From the NCBI GenBank assembly GCA_031119395.1, contig JAVHYA010000003.1:30932-94931 (forward strand): a stretch of DNA of 64,000 nt, read 5' to 3'. Of this stretch, positions 30,837 to 40,603 are shown one piece after another (the stretch's first letter is position 1; each line of letters opens with the position of its first letter). Under the pieces are notes generated by a model. The model did no database searches. It worked only from the letters and a program-made list of their open reading frames with translations, and was not told the origin of the DNA. Source of the DNA: Pseudomonadota bacterium (GTDB lineage: Bacteria; Pseudomonadota; Gammaproteobacteria; Burkholderiales; Burkholderiaceae_C). A program made the position numbers and the translations under genes.

Positions 30837-31535
30837 ATGAAGCGCCTGCTGTCCCTGTTCGGTATCGATGAGCGCATTCGCCGCCTCCGAGGGGCGTTGA
30901 GCGAAGGCGCCATGGCCGCCGAAGACCGGGCCCAGTTGCTCGGCATGGCGTGGGAAGAGGAGAAGGGCCACCTCAAGCGCCTGATGGTGCTGGTCGTCGC
31001 CCTGATCGGCCTGACCATCGTGATGGCATCGCTGCTGTCGGTGGCGGTGGTGGTGCACTTCTGGGACACGCCGCATCGCACGACTGCGGCCTGGCTGGTC
31101 GCGGCGCTGTGGGTCGTCCTGTGGGTCGCCGCACTGGTGGGGCTGATGTCGAGCCTGCGTGGCGCCTCCAACGCGATGGAGCCTGCGCGGCGCGAACTGG
31201 AGCGTGACTGGGCCTACCTCCAGACGCGCTTCGGCGACGACGAGGACGACAAGCCGCGCGAGCCGCGCCCGGCCACGCGCCAGGCGCTGCTGGACCGCAT
31301 CGAGCGCCAGCGCCAGCGGTTGATGCTCGAAGAGCGCATGGAGGCGGCCGCCGAGGCCGCCGCTGCGCAGGAGGCCGCGGCCTACGAGCCGCCGGCCGAC
31401 AAGGCGATGCGGCTGGCACGCGAGCATCCGATCGCGACCGGCGCCGCGGCGGCCGTGGTGATGGCCGTGGTCGGCCCGCGCCGGCTCCTGCGCGTCACCG
31501 GCTGGCTCTTCCCGATTCTCTGGAAGCTGCGCTGA
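30837..31535 (+). CDS. YqjE-family (holin 3_6 superfamily) protein with YqjK-like C-terminus
   Basis: A 232-residue membrane protein. Residues 1-120 resemble YqjE with two membrane helices (near 48-73 and 86-107). A charged, coiled-coil-prone stretch follows (RQALLDRIERQRQRLMLEERMEAAAE region, about 145-180). The end contains REHPIATGAAAAVVMAVVGPRRLLR, which resembles YqjK. In E. coli these are separate genes yqjE and yqjK, so this looks like a fusion. The phage holin name of the superfamily does not imply a prophage. A strong terminator follows. Confidence 0.8.
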   Translation: MKRLLSLFGIDERIRRLRGALSEGAMAAEDRAQLLGMAWEEEKGHLKRLMVLVVALIGLTIVMASLLSVAVVVHFWDTPHRTTAAWLVAALWVVLWVAALVGLMSSLRGASNAMEPARRELERDWAYLQTRFGDDEDDKPREPRPATRQALLDRIERQRQRLMLEERMEAAAEAAAAQEAAAYEPPADKAMRLAREHPIATGAAAAVVMAVVGPRRLLRVTGWLFPILWKLR

Positions 31536-31556
31536 GCCCGCGCCACCGGGCCCCCT

Positions 31557-31595
31557 GAACGCCGCCGCGGCCCCGTGCTCCGGCGGCGTTCTTTC
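31557..31595 (+). terminator. Terminator after the YqjE-like gene
   Basis: Perfect 11-bp stem GAACGCCGCCG/CGGCGGCGTTC with a 13-nt loop, followed by TTTC. It lies between the convergent YqjE-like and pyrD genes. Confidence 0.7.
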
Positions 31596-31610
31596 GGGAA
31601 CGCCGCACGC

Positions 31611-32678
31611 TCAGCGCTGGCGCAGGGCTTGCGCCACCTCGCGCACCAGCGACGGCCCACGGTAGATCAGCCCGGTGTAGACCTGCACCACGTCGGCGCC
31701 CGCCGCCAGCTTCGCGCGCGCATCGTCCCCGCTCATCACGCCGCCCACGCCGATGATGGGAAAGCCCGGTCCCAGGGCGGCGCGCAGCTGCGCGATCACG
31801 CGGTTGCTGGCCTCGCGGACCGGGGCACCCGACAGGCCCCCGGTCTCGCTGCCGTGCGGCAGGCCGGCGACCGCGTCGCGTGCCAGGGTGGTGTTGGTGG
31901 CGATCACGCCGTCCAGGCCGTGGCGCTGCAGCGTTGCGGCGATGACGGCGACCTGCGCCTCGTCCAGGTCGGGGGCGATCTTGAGGAACACCGGCACGCG
32001 CCGTTGCTGCGTGGCCGCGAGCAGGTGGCGCCGCTCGGCGATGGCCCCGAGGAGTGCGTCCAGCGCCTCGTCGCTCTGCAGGCTGCGCAAGTTGGCGGTG
32101 TTGGGGCTGGAGATGTTGACCGTCACGTAGTCGGCGTGCGGGTACACGCCTTCCAGGCCGAGCAGGTAGTCGTCGACGGCGCGTTCGATCGGGGTGCTGG
32201 CGTTCTTGCCGATGTTCAGGCCCAGCAGCATCGGCTTGCGGCCGGCTGCGGCCGCCTGCTGCCGGAAGCGCGCCCGCTGCACGTTGGCGATGAAGGCGTC
32301 GAGCCCTTCATTGTTGAAACCCAGGCGGTTGATGAGTGCGTCGGCCTTGGGCAGGCGAAACATGCGCGGCTTGGGATTGCCCGGCTGCGCCTTCGGCGTG
32401 ACGGTGCCGACCTCCACGAAGCCGAAGCCCATGGCCGAGAAGGCGTCGATGCAGCGCGCGTTCTTGTCCAGCCCGGCGGCCAGGCCCACGCGGTTCGGGA
32501 AGGGGAGGCCGGCCAGGATCAGCGGGTCTTCCACGCGCGCCGAGGCGTAGAAGCACGCCAGCGGCGTGTTCTGCGTGCGCGCCAGGCTGTCGAGCGTCAG
32601 TTCATGGGCGGCCTCCGGGTCCATGCCGAAGAGGAAGGGGCGGGCGAGGCCGTACAGCGCGGGGAGCGAGGCGAGCAT
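31611..32678 (-). CDS. pyrD: Dihydroorotate dehydrogenase (quinone), class 2
   Basis: A 355-residue FMN enzyme of pyrimidine synthesis, membrane-associated through its N-terminal helix and coupled to the quinone pool. The start [17 protein letters not shown] at 32678 is the family N-terminus. [16 protein letters not shown] near 62-77 and [14 protein letters not shown] near 172-185 (with the catalytic Ser of class 2) are present. FLKIAPDL and [11 protein letters not shown] bind FMN phosphate near the C-terminus. It is divergent from rpiA with only 50 nt between the two starts, so promoters must overlap. Confidence 0.96.
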   Translation of the reverse strand: MLASLPALYGLARPFLFGMDPEAAHELTLDSLARTQNTPLACFYASARVEDPLILAGLPFPNRVGLAAGLDKNARCIDAFSAMGFGFVEVGTVTPKAQPGNPKPRMFRLPKADALINRLGFNNEGLDAFIANVQRARFRQQAAAAGRKPMLLGLNIGKNASTPIERAVDDYLLGLEGVYPHADYVTVNISSPNTANLRSLQSDEALDALLGAIAERRHLLAATQQRRVPVFLKIAPDLDEAQVAVIAATLQRHGLDGVIATNTTLARDAVAGLPHGSETGGLSGAPVREASNRVIAQLRAALGPGFPIIGVGGVMSGDDARAKLAAGADVVQVYTGLIYRGPSLVREVAQALRQR

Positions 32679-32728
32679 TGGATAATTTGCAGCGTGTGTT
32701 TCTTCAGACGAACCGAGGATTTTCCGCG

Positions 32729-33427
32729 ATGAGCGACCCCGCATCCGCCGCCCCCACCCAGGACGAACTCAAGGCCCTCGTGGGCCGCGCCGCACTCGAC
32801 TACGTGGTGCGAGGCGAGATCGTCGGCGTGGGCACCGGCTCGACGGTGAACAAGTTCATCGAGGCGCTGGCCACCATCAGGAACGAGATCAAGGGCGCCG
32901 TCTCCAGTTCGGTCGCCTCGACCGAGCGGCTGCGCGCGCTGGGCATCGAGGTTTTCGACAGCAATGCCGTCGACGAGCTCGCGGTCTACATCGACGGTGC
33001 CGACGAAATCGACGGCCGCGGCCACATGATCAAGGGCGGCGGTGCGGCGCTCACGCGCGAGAAGATCGTTGCCGCCCAGTCGCGGCGCTTCGTGTGCATC
33101 GCCGACGCCTCCAAGCGCGTCGAAGTGCTCGGCGCCTTCCCGTTGCCGGTGGAGATCATCCCCATGGCAGCGCGGCGCCTCATGCGCCAGTTCGCGGCGC
33201 TCGGCGGCCTGGCGCAGGTTCGCGAGAAGGACGGCCTGCCGCTGGTGACCGACAACGGTCAGCACATCCTCGACGTGACCGGCCTGAAGATCGCCGACCC
33301 GCTGGCCTTCGAGAGCGAGGTGAACCAGTGGCCGGGCGTGGTGACGGTCGGCGTGTTCGCGCATCAGAAGGCGCAGGTCTGCCTGCTGGCCACGCCCGAG
33401 GGCGTTCAGACCCTGCGCTACGACTGA
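32729..33427 (+). CDS. rpiA: Ribose-5-phosphate isomerase A
   Basis: A 232-residue enzyme interconverting ribose-5-phosphate and ribulose-5-phosphate in the pentose phosphate pathway. [13 protein letters not shown] near residues 33-45, [20 protein letters not shown] near 91-110 and the catalytic REK (LTREKIV) follow in order. The ATG at 32729 is chosen (GAGG upstream); an in-frame ATG at 32678 would sit on the pyrD start codon. It is monocistronic. Confidence 0.96.
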   Translation: MSDPASAAPTQDELKALVGRAALDYVVRGEIVGVGTGSTVNKFIEALATIRNEIKGAVSSSVASTERLRALGIEVFDSNAVDELAVYIDGADEIDGRGHMIKGGGAALTREKIVAAQSRRFVCIADASKRVEVLGAFPLPVEIIPMAARRLMRQFAALGGLAQVREKDGLPLVTDNGQHILDVTGLKIADPLAFESEVNQWPGVVTVGVFAHQKAQVCLLATPEGVQTLRYD

Positions 33428-33449
33428 GCAGCGGCCGCTGATTCAGAAG

Positions 33450-33503
33450 AAAACGGGCTGCAGCGCCCGTCCCGCCTGCGTGAGCCGCTATCGATTCAGT
33501 AGC
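33450..33503 (-). repeat. R1 repeat copy 4, intergenic, with terminator-like end
   Basis: Hairpin GCTACTGAATCGATAGC read from 33503 down to 33487, then GGCTCACGCAGGC and GGACGGGCGCTG. The end CGGGC-loop-GCCCG followed by TTTTCTTCT (33469 down to 33445) can act as a terminator for the DUF4124 gene, whose stop is at 33531. Confidence 0.75.
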
Positions 33504-33530
33504 AAATCAAGGCCGCCTGCGCAGGTGGGG

Positions 33531-34166
33531 TCAGAACCGGATACCGGCCGGGTTGGACGGCGTGGGCGCGTCGGGCGCCGGCGTCGCAGGGGGTGGCTGC
33601 ACCCCCGCCGGTGCGGGCGCCTGCGCGGCGGGCGCGGCCTGTTGCGCCACCAGCGGCTGCGCCGGCGGGTTGCGGTAGCCCGCGGGCAGCTGCACGCTCT
33701 TGGGGTAGCCGGCCGCGTCCAGGTACTGCGACCACTCGGTGTCCGAGTAGCCCTTGAGCTGCTGGCTCCCGATGGTCAGCAGGGGCAGCCCGTTGCGACC
33801 GCTCAGCCGTTCGAGTGCGGCGATGTCCTCGCTGCTCTTGACCGTGCGTTCGTCGAAGGGAATGCCGCGCGTCTGCAGCAGCTGCCGGCCGGTCGTGCAC
33901 GGTGCGCAATCGTCCCCCGTGTAGAGCGTCACCGGGTAGCGCTGCACGATCTGCCGAAGCTCGAAGGGCAGCTGGGCGCTGGCCCCGGCGGTACCGCTGC
34001 CGCTGCGGCCCACCGGTGCGGGCTGCGCATTCGCCGCCGGCGGGCGGTCGGTGTAGGTCACGCGGCCATTGGCGTCGACGTTGCGGTACAGGCTCTGGGC
34101 CGAGGCCGCACCGGCGGCGAGGAGCAGGGCGCAGGAGCAGAAAAGGCGGGCGGTGGCAGGCGTCAT
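33531..34166 (-). CDS. Secreted DUF4124 protein with glutaredoxin-like domain
   Basis: A 211-residue exported protein. It has a signal peptide (MTPATARLFCSCALLLAAGAASA, cleavage near 23-24), then a DUF4124 module (SLYRNVDANGRVTYTDRPP, residues about 25-45). A glutaredoxin-like segment follows with the redox pair CAPC near residues 84-87 (YTGDDCAPCTTGRQLLQ). The C-terminal 45 residues are Ala/Pro-rich and look disordered. The CxxC motif suggests a periplasmic thiol-disulfide role. The substrate is unknown. The gene may end at the R1-derived terminator downstream. Confidence 0.82.
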   Translation of the reverse strand: MTPATARLFCSCALLLAAGAASAQSLYRNVDANGRVTYTDRPPAANAQPAPVGRSGSGTAGASAQLPFELRQIVQRYPVTLYTGDDCAPCTTGRQLLQTRGIPFDERTVKSSEDIAALERLSGRNGLPLLTIGSQQLKGYSDTEWSQYLDAAGYPKSVQLPAGYRNPPAQPLVAQQAAPAAQAPAPAGVQPPPATPAPDAPTPSNPAGIRF

Positions 34167-34267
34167 GGCGGTGCAGCAGGTGAACGGCGGGCGGCGCGCC
34201 CGCAGGCGAAGGCCCGAGCGTACCGCAGCCGGCCGCGCCCGCAGCCGGCGGGCCGCTTCGCGCCCGC

Positions 34268-36319
34268 TCAGGCCGTCAGCGCTTCTTCGGCCATGCCCTG
34301 GTGGCGCAGCAGGGCGTCGAGCTGCGGCTCGCGGCCGCGGAAGGCCTTGAACGATTCCATCGCCGTGCGGCTGCCGCCGGCCTCGAGGATGGCCTGACGG
34401 TAGCGCCGGCCCGTGTCGACGCTCGGTTCGCCGTTCGCGCCCGCGCTCTCCTCGAAGGCCGCATACGCGTCGGCCGAGAGCACCTCGGCCCACTTGTAGC
34501 TGTAGTAGCCGGCCGCATAGCCGCCCGAGAAGATGTGGGTGAAGGTGTTCGGTGTGCGGCTGAAGGGCGGCGCAGGCAGCACGGCGACTTCGTCGCGCAC
34601 CTGTCCCAGCAGGGCCATGACTGCGCCCGGCGCCGCACTTGCAGCATGGAATTCGGTGTGCAGCAGCATGTCGAAGAGCGAGAACTCGATCTGGCGCAGC
34701 GTCTGCATGCCGCTCTGGAAGTTCTTCGCCGCGATCATCTTGTCGAAGAGCGCGCGCGGCAGCGGCTCGCCGCTGTCGGCGTGGGCCGTCATGTGCTTGA
34801 GCACGTCCCACTCCCAGCAGAAGTTCTCCATGAACTGGCTGGGCAGTTCGACCGCATCCCACTCGACACCGCTGATGCCCGAGACGTCGCGCTCGTTCAC
34901 CTGCGTGAGCATGTGGTGCAGCCCGTGCCCGAACTCGTGGAAGAGGGTGATGACATCGTCGTGCGTGAGCAGCGGCGGCTTTCCGTCCACACCTTCGGCG
35001 AAGTTGCACACCAGTTGGGCGACCGGCGTCTGCAGCGTGCCGGTGTCGGGCCGCAGCCAGCGCGCGCGCACGTCGTCCATCCAGGCGCCGCCACGCTTGC
35101 CGACGCGGGCCGAGGGGTCGAGGTAGAACTGCCCGACCTTCTGGCCGTCGCGCTCGATGCGGTAGAACTCGACCGTGGGGTGCCACACGGGCGCGCTGTC
35201 GCGGCGGATGTTCACCTCGAACAGGGTCTCGACGATCTTGAAGAGGCCCGCCAGCACCTTGGGCGCCGGGAAGTACTGCTTCACCTCCTGCTCGCTGAAG
35301 GCGTAGCGCGCCTCCTTGAGCTTCTCGCCGATGTAGCTCCAATCCCAGGGCTGCGGATCGGCCAGGCCGAGCTCCTTGGCCGCGAACTCGCGCAGTTCGG
35401 CCACGTCGCGCTCACCGTAGGGACGGGCCTTGGCGGCCAGGTCGCGCAGGAACTTCACGACCTGCTCGGGCGATTCGGCCATCTTGGGCACGACGGACAG
35501 TTCGCCGAAGTTGGCGTAGCCCAGCAGCTTGGCTTCTTCTTCGCGCAGGGCGAGGATCTCGGTGATGAGGGCGGTGTTGTCGAAGGCCGGGTCGCCGAAC
35601 TCGCTGGCACGCGTGACGTAGGCGCGGTAGAGGCGCTCGCGCAGGGCGCTGCTCCTGGCGAACTGCATCACCGGCAGGTAGCAGGGCATCTTGAGCGTGA
35701 GCTTGTAGCCGTCCTTGCCTTCGGCCTCGGCGGCCGCACGGGCGGCGGCGATCACGTCCCCGGGCAGGCCATCGAGGTCGGCCAGCTCGGCATACCAGGC
35801 GAAGGCGTCGGTCGCGTCCAGGGCGTGCTCGCTGAACTTCTGGCTGAGTTCGGCCTGGCGTTCCTGGATTTCGGCGTAGCGCTTCTTGGCTTCGCCCTGC
35901 AGTTCGGCGCCGCCCAGCACGAAGTTGCGCACGGCGTTCTTGTGGGCCTGGGCCTGCTCGGGGTTCAGCGTGGCCGGGTCGATGGCCTTGTACTTGGCGT
36001 ACAGGCGCTCGTCGGAGCCCAACTGCGTCCAGAACGCGGTCACGCGCGGCATCGCTTCGTTGTAGGCGGCGCGCAGCTCGGGCGTGTCGGCCACGGCGTT
36101 CAGGTGGCCGACGGCGCCCCAGGCACGGGAGAAGCGCTCGGTGGCGACGTCGAGCACCTTGGCGATGGCATCCCAGCGGGCCGGGAATTCGGGCGCGGTG
36201 ACCTCCTCGAGCGCGACCTCGGCCTGCTGGAGCAGCGCGTCGACCGCCGGCGCCACATGCTCGGGGCGGATCTGGTCGAAAAGGGGCAGGTCGTCGAAGT
36301 CGAGCAGGGGATTGGTCAT
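34268..36319 (-). CDS. prlC: Oligopeptidase A (M3 zinc metallopeptidase)
   Basis: A 683-residue cytoplasmic peptidase that degrades oligopeptides including cleaved signal peptides. The zinc site HEFGHGLHH is near residue 460, with the third ligand Glu about 25 residues later in the GVEWDAVELPSQFMENF region. The start MTNPLLDFDDLPLF at 36319 is the family N-terminus; an ATG three codons upstream is weaker. Length agrees with E. coli PrlC (680). A perfect 8-bp stem CATCGGCG/CGCCGATG (36356-36380) lies between it and folD but lacks a T-run. Confidence 0.95.
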   Translation of the reverse strand: MTNPLLDFDDLPLFDQIRPEHVAPAVDALLQQAEVALEEVTAPEFPARWDAIAKVLDVATERFSRAWGAVGHLNAVADTPELRAAYNEAMPRVTAFWTQLGSDERLYAKYKAIDPATLNPEQAQAHKNAVRNFVLGGAELQGEAKKRYAEIQERQAELSQKFSEHALDATDAFAWYAELADLDGLPGDVIAAARAAAEAEGKDGYKLTLKMPCYLPVMQFARSSALRERLYRAYVTRASEFGDPAFDNTALITEILALREEEAKLLGYANFGELSVVPKMAESPEQVVKFLRDLAAKARPYGERDVAELREFAAKELGLADPQPWDWSYIGEKLKEARYAFSEQEVKQYFPAPKVLAGLFKIVETLFEVNIRRDSAPVWHPTVEFYRIERDGQKVGQFYLDPSARVGKRGGAWMDDVRARWLRPDTGTLQTPVAQLVCNFAEGVDGKPPLLTHDDVITLFHEFGHGLHHMLTQVNERDVSGISGVEWDAVELPSQFMENFCWEWDVLKHMTAHADSGEPLPRALFDKMIAAKNFQSGMQTLRQIEFSLFDMLLHTEFHAASAAPGAVMALLGQVRDEVAVLPAPPFSRTPNTFTHIFSGGYAAGYYSYKWAEVLSADAYAAFEESAGANGEPSVDTGRRYRQAILEAGGSRTAMESFKAFRGREPQLDALLRHQGMAEEALTA

Positions 36320-36411
36320 GGATGGCATTTTGTGGCGGGGCCGGTGGCTTCAAGCCATCGGCGTTTGCATGGCGCCGATGAAGACGCGCTATGGTGGCTG
36401 GTTGGAGCGCG

Positions 36412-37263
36412 TCAGCCGGCTGCGCGTTCCGCGGCTTCGAGGGTGTTGGCCAGCAGCATGGCGCGCGTCATCGGGCCCACGCCGCCGGGCACGGGGGTGA
36501 TCCAGCCCGCCACTTCCTTGACACCGGCGAAGTCCACGTCGCCGCACAGCTTGCCTTCCGCGTTGCGGTTCATGCCCACGTCGATCACCACGGCGCCGGG
36601 CTTGACCATGTCGGCGGTGAGCAGGTTCGCCTTGCCCACGGCCGCGACCACGACGTCGGCCTGCCGCGTCATTGCGCCGAGGTCGGCCGTGGCGCTGTGG
36701 CAGATGGTGACGGTGGCGTTCTGCGCCAGCAGCATCATGGCCATCGGCTTGCCCACGATGTTGCTGCGGCCGATGACGACGGCATGCTTGCCGCGCAGGT
36801 CGTAGCCGATGGACTCGAGCATCTTCATGCAGCCGTGCGGCGTGCAGGGCCAGAAGCCCGGCTGGCCCACCATCAGCGCGCCGGCGCTGGCGACGTGGAA
36901 GCCGTCGACGTCCTTGGCGGGCGAGATGGCCTCGATCACCTTGTGGCTGTCCATGTGTCTGGGCAGCGGCAACTGCACCAGGATGCCGTGCACGGCCGGG
37001 TCGTCGTTGAGTGCGTGGATGCGGGCCAGCAGATCGGCCTCGGCCATGTCGGCCGGGTAGCGTTCGAGGTTGGCGACCAGGCCGGTCTCGCTGCTGTCGT
37101 TGACCTTGTGCTTCACGTAGACCTGGCTGGCGGGATCGTCGCCCACGAGCACGATGGCCAGCGTGGGCTGGATGCCGCGCGCCTTGAGGGCGGCGGTGCG
37201 GCCGGAGACGTCGGCGCGGATCTGGCGGGCGAGGGCGTTGCCGTCGATGAGCTGGGCGGTCAT
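36412..37263 (-). CDS. folD: Bifunctional methylenetetrahydrofolate dehydrogenase/cyclohydrolase
   Basis: A 283-residue one-carbon enzyme that interconverts methylene-, methenyl- and formyl-tetrahydrofolate with NADP. The catalytic lysine block [14 protein letters not shown] is near residues 49-62. QLPLPRHM is near 98-105 and the NADP loop [14 protein letters not shown] near 163-176. [12 protein letters not shown] near the C-terminus is the family signature. The ATG at 37263 is taken; the frame extends to 37308 through repeat DNA. It is preceded by an R1-derived terminator, so it has its own promoter. Confidence 0.96.
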   Translation of the reverse strand: MTAQLIDGNALARQIRADVSGRTAALKARGIQPTLAIVLVGDDPASQVYVKHKVNDSSETGLVANLERYPADMAEADLLARIHALNDDPAVHGILVQLPLPRHMDSHKVIEAISPAKDVDGFHVASAGALMVGQPGFWPCTPHGCMKMLESIGYDLRGKHAVVIGRSNIVGKPMAMMLLAQNATVTICHSATADLGAMTRQADVVVAAVGKANLLTADMVKPGAVVIDVGMNRNAEGKLCGDVDFAGVKEVAGWITPVPGGVGPMTRAMLLANTLEAAERAAG

Positions 37264-37293
37264 GGCGGGAGGAGTTTCCGGTTCTTGCAAATG

Positions 37294-37347
37294 AAAACGC
37301 CCGCTCACGCAGGTGGGGCGGGCGCTGGTAGCTATGAAATCCGTAGC
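37294..37347 (-). repeat. R1 repeat copy 5, forming the terminator of the two-component operon
   Basis: Hairpin GCTACGGATTTCATAGC read from 37347 down to 37331 starts 1 nt after the response regulator stop. It is followed by TACCAGCGCCCGC. CGCCCGC and GCGGGCG (37324-37318 and 37304-37298 on this strand) form a 7-bp stem followed by TTTTC, a good intrinsic terminator. Confidence 0.8.
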
Positions 37348-37348
37348 G

Positions 37349-37993
37349 TCAGGGTGTCGCGGCCTTGGCAGCAGGGGCGGGCGTCTGGCCCAGCGCGATC
37401 TTCAGCAGGTCGGCCACGGTGTTGGCGTTGAGCTTTTCCATGATGTTGGCGCGATGCGCCTCCACCGTCTTGATGCTGATGCCCAGGTCGTCGGCGATCT
37501 GCTTGTTCAGGCGGCCGGCGACGATGCGCTCGAGCACCTGCGCCTCGCGGCCGGTGAGCTTGGACAGCAGCGCATCGCGGCTGGCCGACTGCTGGTGCTG
37601 CGCGAAGGCGCTGCGGGCATGGTCGAGCATGCGTTCGACCAGCGTGACCAGGGCCTCCTCGTTGAAGGGCTTCTGGATGAAGTCCATGGCGCCCTTCTTC
37701 ATCGAGTCGACCGCCATCGGCACGTCGCCATGGCCGGTGATGACCACGATGGGCAGGGGGGACTTGCGCTCGATGAGCTTGTCCTGCAGCTCCAGACCGG
37801 TCATGCCGCCCATGCGGATGTCGACGATCAGGCAGGCCACCTCGCGCGGGTCGTAGCGGGAGAGGAAGGATTCGGCGGAATCGAAGCAGCGGACGCGGTA
37901 GTCCTTGCCTTCGAGCAGCCACTGCAGCGAGTCGCGCACCGCTTCGTCGTCATCCACCACATAGACCGTGCCTTTCTTGGGGATCAAACTCAT
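37349..37993 (-). CDS. FixJ/DctR-type response regulator
   Basis: A 214-residue two-component regulator. The receiver domain is residues about 8-125 with phosphate acceptor D58 ([10 protein letters not shown]), acidic pocket DDD14-16 and the conserved Lys in IQKPFNEE. A LuxR-type helix-turn-helix follows ([36 protein letters not shown] region, about 147-185). The start overlaps the kinase stop by 2 nt in an ATGA-like arrangement, so they are co-translated. The architecture matches the FixJ/TodT/DctR group. Targets are unknown since no transporter gene is adjacent. Confidence 0.92.
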   Translation of the reverse strand: MSLIPKKGTVYVVDDDEAVRDSLQWLLEGKDYRVRCFDSAESFLSRYDPREVACLIVDIRMGGMTGLELQDKLIERKSPLPIVVITGHGDVPMAVDSMKKGAMDFIQKPFNEEALVTLVERMLDHARSAFAQHQQSASRDALLSKLTGREAQVLERIVAGRLNKQIADDLGISIKTVEAHRANIMEKLNANTVADLLKIALGQTPAPAAKAATP

Positions 37994-40530
37994 GCAGGTA
38001 CCTTTGCCTCGTCGCTTGCTACGGAATCGATAGCGCCGGACACCGGAATCCAGAAGGAAAAACGGCAGCCGACCACATCCGGACCATTGTAGAGGTTCTC
38101 CGCCTGCATCCGGCCGCGGTGCGACTCGACGATGGTGCGGCACAGGTTCAGGCCGATGCCCATCCCCTCGGGCTTGGTGGAGAAGAAGGCCTCGTACAGC
38201 CGCTCCATCACCTCCGGTGCCAGGCCCATGCCGGTGTCCTGGACCGAGAACTCGACGGCCTTCTGTCCGTCGACCACCTTCGGCACGACCCGCAGCTCCA
38301 CGCTGCGCCGCGCCACCGGCCGGTCGGCCAGGTCGATCGACTCGGCCGCGTTCTTCATCAGGTTGACCAGGACCTGCTCGATCAGGATGCGGTCCACGCG
38401 CAGGATGGGCAGGCGCGCGGCGACGTAGTGGTTCAGCCGCACGTTGCGTCGGCGCAGCTCGATGCCCGCCAGCTCGACGGCCTCGCTCACCATCGTCGAC
38501 ACCTCGGCCGGCGTGCGGTTGGGTTCGCTGCGCTTCACGAAGGTGCGGATGCGCTGGATGATCTGGCCCGCCCGCTGCGCCTGCTTGGAGGTCTTGTCGA
38601 GGGCGGCCAGCAGCGCCTCCTCGTCGATCTGATGGCTGCGGATGCGCGAGGCCATCCCGTTGCAGTAGTTGCTGATGGCCGTCAACGGCTGGTTGAGCTC
38701 GTGCGCGACGCTGGAGGCCATTTCGCCCATGGTGATCAGGCGACTCGCGGCCTGGGCCTTGTCGGCCTGGGCGGCGGCCTGCTCCTCGGCGTCGCGGCGC
38801 GGCGTGATGTCGGTGGCGATCACCAGTTGGGCCAGGCGGCCGTCGACCCAGGTGAGGTAGCGCGAGCGCACCTCCAGCCACTTGCCGAGTTCCGGCAGGA
38901 AGATCTCGTTGTTGGCGGCCTGTGCGGCGGTGAGCGTGTCCACCGGCAGGCCCGCGAGCGCGTCCACGTCGTCGAAGGCGGAATCCTGCGTCGGCGTGTT
39001 CGGCACGCCCGCCTGCGCGACCATGTCGAGGTGCCCCTCGGTGTCGGAGCCGAACCAGGAGCGGTACATCTTGTTGGCGAACAGCAGTTCCTGGCTGCCC
39101 AGGGGCGCCACCGACACCGACGCATCGAGCGCCTCGAGCACCGTGGTGAAGCGTTCGTACGAGGCCGACAGCTGCTCGCGGATGCGCGTGGGCTCGGTGA
39201 TGTCGGTCATCGAGGTCATCCAGCCGGCCTGATGCCCGTGGGCGTCGATCAGCGGCGAGACGTACAGCCGCGCGTTGAAGACACTGCCGTTCTTGCGCTT
39301 GACGCGCACCTGGAAGCCGCCGGGCAGCGACCGGCCGTGGATCTCTTCCTCGAGCCGCTCGCTCATGATCTCGTGGTCCGCCTCGAGCCAGTAGGGAAAG
39401 GGCGGCGTCTGGCCGACCAGTTCCTGCTCGCTCCAGCCGGTCATGGCGCAGAAGGCGGCGTTGACGTAGGTGATGCGCCCCGACAGGTCGAGCACCCGCA
39501 TGCCGGTCAGCATCGAGTTCTCCATGGCGCGGCGGAAGTTGGTCTCGGCCACGAGCGCCTGCTGGGCCGCCAGGCGGCGGCGGGTGTGGCCCCACATGCC
39601 GATCAGTGTCCAGCTCGTGAGCACGCTGAGCGCCGCGACCAGCCAGAACAGTCCGTTGCCCACCAGGCCCTGCGAGGTGCGGTAGGCCTGCGCGCGCAGC
39701 ACCAGGCCGTTGCCCACCGGTGAGACGGGGACCTCGAACTGGTTGGTCTGTTCCGCCCAGGGCAGCAGGCGCACCGGCGAGCCGTCGCGGGGGTTCACCG
39801 TGTTGCCGGCCAACAGGCCTTCCTTGCCGTCGAGCAGCGCCACTGCGTAGCGGGCCGACACCTCGGGCGGCACACCGTAGCGCAGCAGGCCGTCGATGGA
39901 GAACTCGCCGAGCACCACCCCGGCGAACAGCCCCTGGTCGTACAGGGGGATGTGCAGCTGGAGCATGGACGGCGGCTCGCGGCCGGCACCGGGTTGCGAG
40001 AACACCGGCTGGCGCAGCTCGCGTGCGAGCGCGTAGTTGCTCTCGATCTCGCCGGGCCTCAGGACCTCACCCAGCGGATGCTGCTGCGATGGGTGCACGC
40101 TCGGCGCTGCATAGCTGGCGCGCACGGCGCGGCGGTCGTCGATCCAGCTGATCACCTGCAGCTCGGGGTACTGGCTCACCAGCGACTCGGAGCGGCTGGT
40201 GAACTCGCCGGGGTCGATTTCCCGGTTGCCGGCATCGCGCGCCAGCCGCATCAGTTGCTCCTGGCGCTCGAGCAGCCGCAGGCGCAGGCGCTGCTGGGCG
40301 TACTCCACGTCGCGCTTGACCGATTCCTGCTCGCGCTCCATTTCCTCGGCGCGCAGGTAATAGAACGCGGCCACCAGCGCGGCGAGGAAGAGCAGCACCG
40401 CCACCAGCGGCATGAGCATGGCGACGCTGTCCTGGATCACCGGCGTCTGGCGTCGCCACCACCTGCGCCACCACGACAAGGGCGATGCGGGGACCGCAGC
40501 GCGTGTGGCGGGTGGGCTCGGGACGGACAT
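37990..40530 (-). CDS. PAS-containing sensor histidine kinase, DctS-like
   Basis: An 846-residue membrane sensor. Two membrane helices (near residues 35-57 and 290-312) flank a periplasmic sensing domain of about 230 residues (LMRLARDAGNREIDPGEF ... VGNGLVLRAQAYRTS region). Two PAS domains follow (about 335-580). Then the His-containing motif SSVAHELNQPLTAISNYCNG has phospho-acceptor H610, and the ATPase domain has NLMKNAAESID and DTGMGL. The start at 40530 is preferred over an ATG at 40623. This layout fits DctS-type C4-dicarboxylate or other carboxylate sensors. Residues 833-838 near the C-terminus come from R1 copy 6. Confidence 0.9.
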   Translation of the reverse strand: MSVPSPPATRAAVPASPLSWWRRWWRRQTPVIQDSVAMLMPLVAVLLFLAALVAAFYYLRAEEMEREQESVKRDVEYAQQRLRLRLLERQEQLMRLARDAGNREIDPGEFTSRSESLVSQYPELQVISWIDDRRAVRASYAAPSVHPSQQHPLGEVLRPGEIESNYALARELRQPVFSQPGAGREPPSMLQLHIPLYDQGLFAGVVLGEFSIDGLLRYGVPPEVSARYAVALLDGKEGLLAGNTVNPRDGSPVRLLPWAEQTNQFEVPVSPVGNGLVLRAQAYRTSQGLVGNGLFWLVAALSVLTSWTLIGMWGHTRRRLAAQQALVAETNFRRAMENSMLTGMRVLDLSGRITYVNAAFCAMTGWSEQELVGQTPPFPYWLEADHEIMSERLEEEIHGRSLPGGFQVRVKRKNGSVFNARLYVSPLIDAHGHQAGWMTSMTDITEPTRIREQLSASYERFTTVLEALDASVSVAPLGSQELLFANKMYRSWFGSDTEGHLDMVAQAGVPNTPTQDSAFDDVDALAGLPVDTLTAAQAANNEIFLPELGKWLEVRSRYLTWVDGRLAQLVIATDITPRRDAEEQAAAQADKAQAASRLITMGEMASSVAHELNQPLTAISNYCNGMASRIRSHQIDEEALLAALDKTSKQAQRAGQIIQRIRTFVKRSEPNRTPAEVSTMVSEAVELAGIELRRRNVRLNHYVAARLPILRVDRILIEQVLVNLMKNAAESIDLADRPVARRSVELRVVPKVVDGQKAVEFSVQDTGMGLAPEVMERLYEAFFSTKPEGMGIGLNLCRTIVESHRGRMQAENLYNGPDVVGCRFSFWIPVSGAIDSVASDEAKVPA
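38018..38034. repeat. R1 repeat copy 6 (hairpin only), inside the kinase 3' end
   Basis: GCTACGGAATCGATAGC, identical to the hairpin in hscA, without a recognisable second half. On the - strand it encodes the residues AIDSVA, eight residues from the C-terminus of the sensor kinase. Confidence 0.6.
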
Positions 40531-40603
40531 CGATCCAGTGTAGAGGCTCGGGTGGGGCGAGCGGGGATTGGGCCCATGCAGGTCCCCGCTGGCTGCTGAC
40601 AAT

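Noticed and set aside
30837..31535. Holin-superfamily gene as a sign of a prophage
   Set aside because: It pairs with a YqjD-type gene and no endolysin, capsid or integrase genes are near.
36356..36380. Terminator between folD and prlC
   Set aside because: The perfect 8-bp stem has no T-run in either direction.
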